A stretch of DNA of 9,828 nucleotides, taken from assembly GCF_965137335.1 (NCBI RefSeq), contig NZ_CBCRZD010000050.1; one strand, given 5' to 3'. The translations under genes were made by a program, and so were the position numbers. The first letter of the stretch is position 1; each line of letters opens with the position of its first letter. The stretch comes from Empedobacter stercoris (GTDB lineage: Bacteria > Bacteroidota > Bacteroidia > Flavobacteriales > Weeksellaceae). Positions 6,265 through 9,828 of the stretch are shown one piece after another. The notes under the pieces were generated by a model, which saw only the letters and a program-made list of their open reading frames with translations, made no database searches and was not told where the DNA came from.

Positions 6265-6792
6265 ATGAAAAATATTTTAACTCTTTTATTAGTCATGTTG
6301 TCTAATGTGATTTTTGCTCAAAATTTAGATTACAAAACGTTAAAACAATTTATCGGTAATCGAGTAACCGAATTAGAAGATTATTATCAAATAAAGTCCA
6401 GTTCTATAGATGATAATTTTGGTAATCAAAAAGTACACTATAATTCTATCACAATAGATCCATATACTATAAGTATGGAGGTGGAAACTGAAGGTAAGAA
6501 CATTAAACGAATTGTTGTTGTGAATTCTGAAAATAGAACTATTTTTTTTCAAAATATCGCACAAGAAATAGAACAAACAACTCCAACAAAGAAAAACTAT
6601 AAAACAGTTTATATTTCTTTAGTTAAAAATTCTATAAAAAAGAAAATCTATCAAGAGTCTATAAGTCATTTGATTGATTTAATGAAAAAACCAACAACAA
6701 ATCTAAAAGAGAATCATGGTCTTTTAGAATCAAGTACTTTAAATACTACTATATCTATCGATGACACTGCAAGTGTTTTAATTGTAAACTAA
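6265..6792 (+). CDS. Small secreted protein of unknown function
   Basis: I do not recognise this 175-aa protein. It begins with a clear signal peptide (MKNILTLLLVMLSNVIFAQ), probably cleaved after A18, so it should reach the periplasm or be exported. No lipobox Cys is present; indeed the mature part has no Cys at all. The mature region is Asn/Lys/Ser/Thr-rich with alternating hydrophobic residues (HYNSITIDPYTISMEVETEG around 57-76, RIVVVNSENRTIFFQ around 82-96), suggesting beta strands, then a lysine-rich helical part (about 108-145). The gene is divergent from the TPR/LuxR regulator and is followed after 34 bp by a second secreted-protein gene. Base composition is like its neighbours. The first ATG is chosen because it provides the signal peptide. 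Confidence 0.8.
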   Translation: MKNILTLLLVMLSNVIFAQNLDYKTLKQFIGNRVTELEDYYQIKSSSIDDNFGNQKVHYNSITIDPYTISMEVETEGKNIKRIVVVNSENRTIFFQNIAQEIEQTTPTKKNYKTVYISLVKNSIKKKIYQESISHLIDLMKKPTTNLKENHGLLESSTLNTTISIDDTASVLIVN

Positions 6793-6826
6793 ATAAATAC
6801 ATTATATACAAATTAAAAAATTAACT

Positions 6827-7324
6827 ATGAAAAACATTTTTATTTTAGGATTAGGTTTTATGTCTTCTGTGGCTTTTGGACAAGTTGATAAAATTTATAA
6901 ACATTCAGGAGAAATTATAGAAGGTCAAATAAAGCGTGTAGGAGAATTTACTGTAGAATTTACTTATGATGGAGAAGATGCAATACAATCATTAAGTAAA
7001 TATTCTGTAAACAAGGTTTTCTACGGAAAAAGCACTCGTATCGAAGATGTTTCAGAAAAGATAGAAATTACCGATGACAAAGATTGGCCGAAAGTTATTA
7101 TTTTAGAAGATAAATCTTTAGTTGCTGGATTAAAAAAAGGGGATGATTTGAAATCAAAAACAGGTTGGGTAAACTTTAGATCTGGAAATGGAAAAGATGA
7201 GCGTGCTGAGAAAGTTTTAAAACAACAAGCTGCGGAGGTGAGATGCCCATTTATTCTTTTATTATCTGATAAAATGGCAGGTAAATCGGCTAAAAAAACT
7301 GGAAGTTGCTATAAATATCAATAA
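6827..7324 (+). CDS. Small secreted protein of a conserved Bacteroidetes family, function unknown
   Basis: This 165-aa protein has a signal peptide (MKNIFILGLGFMSSVAFGQ, cleavage probably after G18). The segment KIYKHSGEIIEGQIKRVGEF (22-41), followed by FTYDGEDAIQSLSKYSVNKV and YGKSTRIEDVSEKIE (66-80), is a pattern I recall from short hypothetical secreted proteins across Flavobacteriia. The 'X-K-H-x-G-E-x-I-E-G-x-I' start resembles a beta hairpin that occurs in many secreted Bacteroidetes proteins. The C-terminal half has a helix (about 123-138) and a hydrophobic strand (PFILLLSDK). Two cysteines in the mature protein (C140, C161) could form a disulfide. It probably shares a transcript with the gene 34 bp upstream and ends at the hairpin 7367-7397. 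No function can be assigned. Confidence 0.85.
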   Translation: MKNIFILGLGFMSSVAFGQVDKIYKHSGEIIEGQIKRVGEFTVEFTYDGEDAIQSLSKYSVNKVFYGKSTRIEDVSEKIEITDDKDWPKVIILEDKSLVAGLKKGDDLKSKTGWVNFRSGNGKDERAEKVLKQQAAEVRCPFILLLSDKMAGKSAKKTGSCYKYQ

Positions 7325-7355
7325 AACGGATTAACAACTAACTAACTACGTAATG

Positions 7356-7363
7356 TATTTTTG
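7356..7363 (+). promoter_or_regulatory. Candidate -7 box (TATTTTTG) before the 45-aa ORF
   Basis: TATTTTTG matches TAnnTTTG fully and lies 44 nt before the small ORF's ATG. Transcription from it would start inside the hairpin at 7367-7397, giving a structured leader. No -33 element is visible and the flanking DNA is AT-rich, so chance is a serious alternative. Confidence 0.3.
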
Positions 7364-7366
7364 ACC

Positions 7367-7397
7367 AATAAGTCGTGAATTGATTTCACGACTTATT
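7367..7397 (+). terminator. Strong hairpin after the secreted-protein pair, likely terminator
   Basis: A perfect 13-bp inverted repeat (AATAAGTCGTGAA / TTCACGACTTATT, 5-nt loop) lies 42 bp after the stop at 7324. The T-tract after it is short and interrupted (TATTG), so it is a weaker terminator on paper than the murB one, but the stem is strong. It also falls just before a 45-codon ORF and could instead be a leader hairpin for that gene. Confidence 0.7.
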
Positions 7398-7406
7398 TAT
7401 TGTAAA

Positions 7407-7544
7407 ATGAAGAGAATAGTACTGACAAAAAAACGAAAAAGAACAACAAAATTTGGTTCGAAAAAAATAAATTATTTGGATATTTTAATTGTAGTTGCAA
7501 CTAGTATTGTGACCATTTTAATTATCATAGATTTTTTAAATTAA
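7407..7544 (+). CDS. Small basic single-TM membrane protein (45 aa), candidate
   Basis: The frame starts MKRIVLTKKRKRTTKFGSKK, an N-terminus with ten Lys or Arg in 20 residues. An uninterrupted hydrophobic segment of about 18 residues follows (about 24-41, LDILIVVATSIVTILIII), ending DFLN. The sharp split between a cationic N-terminus and a TM helix predicts an N-in single-pass inner membrane protein and is hard to explain as random AT-rich sequence. It sits between a hairpin terminator and the convergent acyltransferase gene, whose stop codon lies 17 bp away. No obvious Shine-Dalgarno precedes it, but Bacteroidetes often lack one. I do not recognise the protein. It could also be a leader-type peptide or a toxic small membrane peptide; no antisense RNA signal was identified. 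Confidence 0.5.
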   Translation: MKRIVLTKKRKRTTKFGSKKINYLDILIVVATSIVTILIIIDFLN

Positions 7545-7560
7545 CAAAAAAACATCACTA

Positions 7561-8610
7561 CTACCTTACTTTTTCTTTAATCCATTTTGCAACAGGTTTC
7601 TCGAAATATTCAAAAGTCAAAGCGCTTAAAATTAAGGCAACGGCGAAATAAATTCCAATCTTCAGAAAATCGTTTATTGCAGGGAGATATTGGTTTCCAT
7701 ATTTTATCACAATCATGTGAATCATATAAAAAGCAAAACTGATTTCACCCAAATAAACCAGTGTTTTATGTTGTAATAGTTTAGAAAAGAATCCGCGTTG
7801 TAAAGCAAAAATTAAAACAATTCCAACCATCGGAATCCAATAATAAATTCCGTAACGAAACGCTCTTGCAACATCATTATGGAAGTAAAAAAAGATGGAT
7901 AAAACGATAATTGCAGCCAATTCTATTAAAGTTCCTTTCGGTAAATTAATAGGTGAATTTTTTATTTTTTTATAGATCTGACAGGTAATAATTCCTAAAA
8001 TAAAATCTAAACTACGAACCAAAGGATTGATGTAGAAAATAGCTTTTTCCATTTTCATATCTGTTCTAAAATAGGGTTCTGCAAAGATAATAATCGGAAT
8101 TGCTAACAATAAAATGTATTTCAGTTTCGGGAATTTATACAGCCAAATGACATAAAATGGAAACATGAAATAAAAGAATAATTCAGTCGAAATACTCCAC
8201 GAAACATTGTTGATAGAAAAGTAAAAATCTTTTATCGGAATGTATGATTGTAACAAAAATAGATTTGCTCCAGCAATATCCCAATGAAAAGTACCTTGCC
8301 AAACATTTAGTATAACAAAAGGTAACATGACGCAAAATGTAAGCACATGCAATGGATAAATTCGAGCAATTCGGGCAATGTAAAATTTCTTTTTATTGAA
8401 GTTAGGATTTTCGATGATTTTATTTTCGTAATTAAGTGCTAAAACGAAACCACTTAGGATAAAGAAAAAACCAACCCCTAAATACCCTTCGAAAAAGACA
8501 TTATTTTTTAGAAAGTTATACCACGCTAAATCTGTTTTAACAAACGTTAAATGACTCAAAAAAACAGCAAAAGCAAAGAAAAAACGTAAAGAAGTTAAAC
8601 TGTTTAACAT
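7561..8610 (-). CDS. Acyltransferase family 3 (OafA/YrhL-type) integral membrane O-acyltransferase
   Basis: This 349-aa polytopic membrane protein matches PF01757 proteins, which transfer acetyl or other acyl groups to surface sugars such as LPS, capsule or peptidoglycan. The start MLNSLTSLRFFFAFAVFLSH contains the conserved R-X10-H motif (R9, H20). EGYLGVGFFFILSGFVLALNY (41-61) is the signature TM2 block. ARIARIYPLHV (79-89) includes the RxxR pair R80/R83. SWSISTELFFY (137-147) and SFAFYMIHM (291-299) follow, and the end EYFEKPVAKWIKEK (334-347) is the usual closing motif. About ten TM helices are expected. No periplasmic SGNH domain is attached, so it is the short, stand-alone form. Its ATG shares one base with the upstream stop (TAATG), giving strong translational coupling. 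The acceptor sugar is unknown. Confidence 0.93.
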   Translation of the reverse strand: MLNSLTSLRFFFAFAVFLSHLTFVKTDLAWYNFLKNNVFFEGYLGVGFFFILSGFVLALNYENKIIENPNFNKKKFYIARIARIYPLHVLTFCVMLPFVILNVWQGTFHWDIAGANLFLLQSYIPIKDFYFSINNVSWSISTELFFYFMFPFYVIWLYKFPKLKYILLLAIPIIIFAEPYFRTDMKMEKAIFYINPLVRSLDFILGIITCQIYKKIKNSPINLPKGTLIELAAIIVLSIFFYFHNDVARAFRYGIYYWIPMVGIVLIFALQRGFFSKLLQHKTLVYLGEISFAFYMIHMIVIKYGNQYLPAINDFLKIGIYFAVALILSALTFEYFEKPVAKWIKEKVR

Positions 8611-9215
8611 TAGTCAATAATTTTGATTTCCATTTGATAATATTCTTTAAACATCTGAATAAATTCGTCTATTTTACTTTCTCTCACCGAAATGGTAAAC
8701 ATGCATTTATCCGAAAAATGTTTGTCTTTTATTTCGCCCGAAATTCGCTCTACATTGCGTTCAACAATTCCTTGTTGATCATAATTAAAGACCATTTTAA
8801 TACGTTTCGAAACAAATTTTTCAACAATAGTGGCTTCTTCCAATACAACTTGAGCAGCATATTTATACGCTTTTACCAAGCCTGGAATTCCTAATTTTGT
8901 TCCACCAAAATAACGTACAGAAACAATTAATATATTGGTGATTTCACTTGATAAAATTTGATTGTAAATCGGTAAACCAGCAGATCCACTTGGTTCTCCA
9001 TCATCATTTGCACGATGATTTTTTTTGTCTATGCCCAAAATATAAGCGTAACAATGATGATTTGCATCAGGATGAATTTCACGTAATTGATCTAAATATA
9101 TTTTGATCTCATCTTCATTTTCAACTGGATACGCAAAGTTGATGAATTTGCTACCCAATTCCTTGAAAATTACATCCTCTACAGGTTTTTCGATTGTACG
9201 ATAATTGTCTGTCAT
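8610..9215 (-). CDS. YigZ/IMPACT family protein
   Basis: This 201-aa cytoplasmic protein has the two-domain layout of bacterial YigZ. The N-terminal UPF0029/IMPACT domain (about 15-128) contains HHCYAYILG (53-61), the hallmark NDDGEPSGSAGLPI (70-83) and the family signature ending VRYFGGTKLGIPGLVKAY (100-117). A C-terminal DUF1949 domain (about 135-200) has a ferredoxin-like alpha/beta pattern. Eukaryotic IMPACT regulates GCN2 in translation control. The role of bacterial YigZ is not settled, although an association with translation or RNA has been proposed. Length is typical. It is the first gene of a two-gene operon; the acyltransferase ATG overlaps its stop codon. A -7 box at 9235-9242 lies 20 nt upstream of the start. 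Confidence 0.95.
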   Translation of the reverse strand: MTDNYRTIEKPVEDVIFKELGSKFINFAYPVENEDEIKIYLDQLREIHPDANHHCYAYILGIDKKNHRANDDGEPSGSAGLPIYNQILSSEITNILIVSVRYFGGTKLGIPGLVKAYKYAAQVVLEEATIVEKFVSKRIKMVFNYDQQGIVERNVERISGEIKDKHFSDKCMFTISVRESKIDEFIQMFKEYYQMEIKIID

Positions 9216-9234
9216 GTTCTATTGAAAAGTAGCA

Positions 9235-9242
9235 CAAAGATA
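9235..9242 (-). promoter_or_regulatory. -7 promoter box (TATCTTTG) for the yigZ-acyltransferase operon
   Basis: The minus strand reads TATCTTTG, a full match to TAnnTTTG, followed by TGC. It lies 20 nt before the ATG at 9215, so the leader would be only about 12-15 nt. The -33 region has only TTTC/TTTA. The position directly ahead of the operon's first gene raises confidence above that of a random match. Confidence 0.5.
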
Positions 9243-9281
9243 GTTTAAATCGTACTTTAAAGAAAAAAAGGTTTTGTATTT

Positions 9282-9828
9282 ATGAATGATGAAAAACGTT
9301 CTTTAAATGAAAACATATTAATATTTTCGAATATAGTTTTCTCTCAAAATATTTCAAAAAAGGAGTTCAAAAAAAACATTAATAATTCTATGAATGATTC
9401 ATGTAACGATGAAATTATAACAGATAATAGAGATAGTATATTTTACAAAAGTGAAAATTTAAAGATTTATAATAATTCTTTAGCAAAAGCTAAATTTCAA
9501 TTTTGTCATACAATAGCATTTAGGTTTTTAAAAAAGAAAAGAGTAAGTTTAATTGATTGTCAAACTTGTAATGAACCAACATTTTGCTATGTAACAAAAG
9601 AACAAAATATATTCAATTATAAACTTGATGTTGCTGATGGAAAATTAATATTGAAGCTAAAAAATAAATTTTCTGAAATGAATTTTCAAATTGCGTTAAA
9701 AAATAAAATTGAATTTGAGAATAATCTAAGTTCAACAAATAAGTGCAACTCAAATAAAATCATTGGGGGCTATCCCCCAATGATTAGCCAAGTGCTAAAT
9801 TTGATTTGTGAAAAAAATATNNATAAAC
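9282..9828 (+). CDS. Orphan open reading frame, unknown function, 3' end cut by window edge
   Basis: An open frame of 182 codons runs from ATG at 9282 (MNDEKRSLNENILIFSNIVF) to the window edge without a stop, which is unlikely by chance in DNA this rich in A and T. I recognise no domain. The product is rich in Asn, Lys, Ile and Ser, is not predicted to be secreted and has no clear TM segment. The one notable patch is at about 88-103, VSLIDCQTCNEPTFCYV, with Cys at 93, 96 and 102 that could be part of a metal site. Base composition is even more AT-rich than the housekeeping neighbours, suggesting accessory or transferred DNA. It is divergent from the yigZ operon across 66 bp. A perfect GC-rich palindrome (9758-9785) lies inside the frame and is translated as NKIIGGYPPMI. 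Alternatively the frame has decayed or is fused across a mobile boundary there. Confidence 0.6.
   Translation, partial: MNDEKRSLNENILIFSNIVFSQNISKKEFKKNINNSMNDSCNDEIITDNRDSIFYKSENLKIYNNSLAKAKFQFCHTIAFRFLKKKRVSLIDCQTCNEPTFCYVTKEQNIFNYKLDVADGKLILKLKNKFSEMNFQIALKNKIEFENNLSSTNKCNSNKIIGGYPPMISQVLNLICEKNXXK
9758..9785. repeat. Perfect 12-bp inverted repeat with G5/C5 arms inside the orphan ORF
   Basis: AATCATTGGGGG and CCCCCAATGATT are exact reverse complements separated by CTAT. The G and C runs are exceptional in surroundings of roughly 25-30% GC, so the hairpin would be far more stable than anything nearby. No T-tract follows, so a simple terminator is unlikely, and the open reading frame continues through it. 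Candidate roles are a mobile-element or recombination boundary, a protein-binding palindrome or an mRNA structure. The sequence alone cannot decide. Confidence 0.8.

Noticed and set aside
8634..8894. Plus-strand frame of 86 codons within the yigZ gene
   Set aside because: Antisense to a gene with clear IMPACT and DUF1949 features; Phe/Asn-rich shadow composition.
1..9828. CRISPR array, tRNA or rRNA genes, toxin-antitoxin or known defence genes
   Set aside because: No regularly spaced repeats of array type, no cloverleaf or rRNA-like GC-rich conserved stretches, and no protein with such family motifs were seen on either strand.

Overview
The window looks like AT-rich chromosomal DNA from a flavobacterium. 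A member of the Weeksellaceae such as Empedobacter, Chryseobacterium or Elizabethkingia is the best guess, but nothing here fixes the genus. The reasons are the strongly A/T-biased third codon positions, several TAnnTTTG-type -7 boxes typical of Bacteroidetes, a TPR/transmembrane/LuxR-HTH regulator of a kind common in that phylum, and short secreted proteins with Bacteroidetes-style signal peptides. The window is probably a draft contig. It opens inside an insertion sequence, ends inside an open reading frame, and its ambiguous bases lie almost only in the insertion sequence, plus two at the far right edge.

Layout from left to right. (1) Positions 1-1384 hold an IS1182-type element whose minus-strand transposase is cut by the window edge. 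It ends in a palindrome that also works on paper as a terminator for the neighbouring minus-strand genes. (2) Positions 1406-2488 hold a minus-strand trio: YtxH-like protein, two-TM 'phage holin' family protein (PF07332 type), and a small basic protein with one hydrophobic segment. The set recalls the E. coli envelope/stress cluster yqjD-yqjE-yqjK. (3) Positions 2589-4824 hold a plus-strand pair, a class I PLP aminotransferase and MurB (peptidoglycan precursor synthesis), closed by a strong hairpin terminator that also serves the convergent gene. (4) Positions 4884-7324 hold a membrane-spanning TPR/LuxR-type regulator on the minus strand. It is divergent from two plus-strand genes for small secreted proteins of unknown function. 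Between them lies a nested set of inverted and direct repeats next to a good -7 promoter box. (5) Positions 7367-7544 hold a hairpin terminator followed by an overlooked 45-codon ORF for a small basic single-TM protein. (6) Positions 7561-9215 hold a minus-strand operon in which a YigZ/IMPACT-family gene is translationally coupled (TAATG) to an OafA-type membrane acyltransferase. (7) From 9282 to the right edge runs an orphan, very AT-rich open frame containing a perfect 12-bp inverted repeat with G5/C5 arms.

Most genes are ordinary housekeeping or envelope genes. The best candidates for something less described are the regulator, palindrome and secreted-protein locus (about 4.9-7.3 kb), the 45-aa membrane protein, and the right-edge orphan with its GC-rich palindrome. 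I see no CRISPR array, tRNA, rRNA or recognisable defence system.
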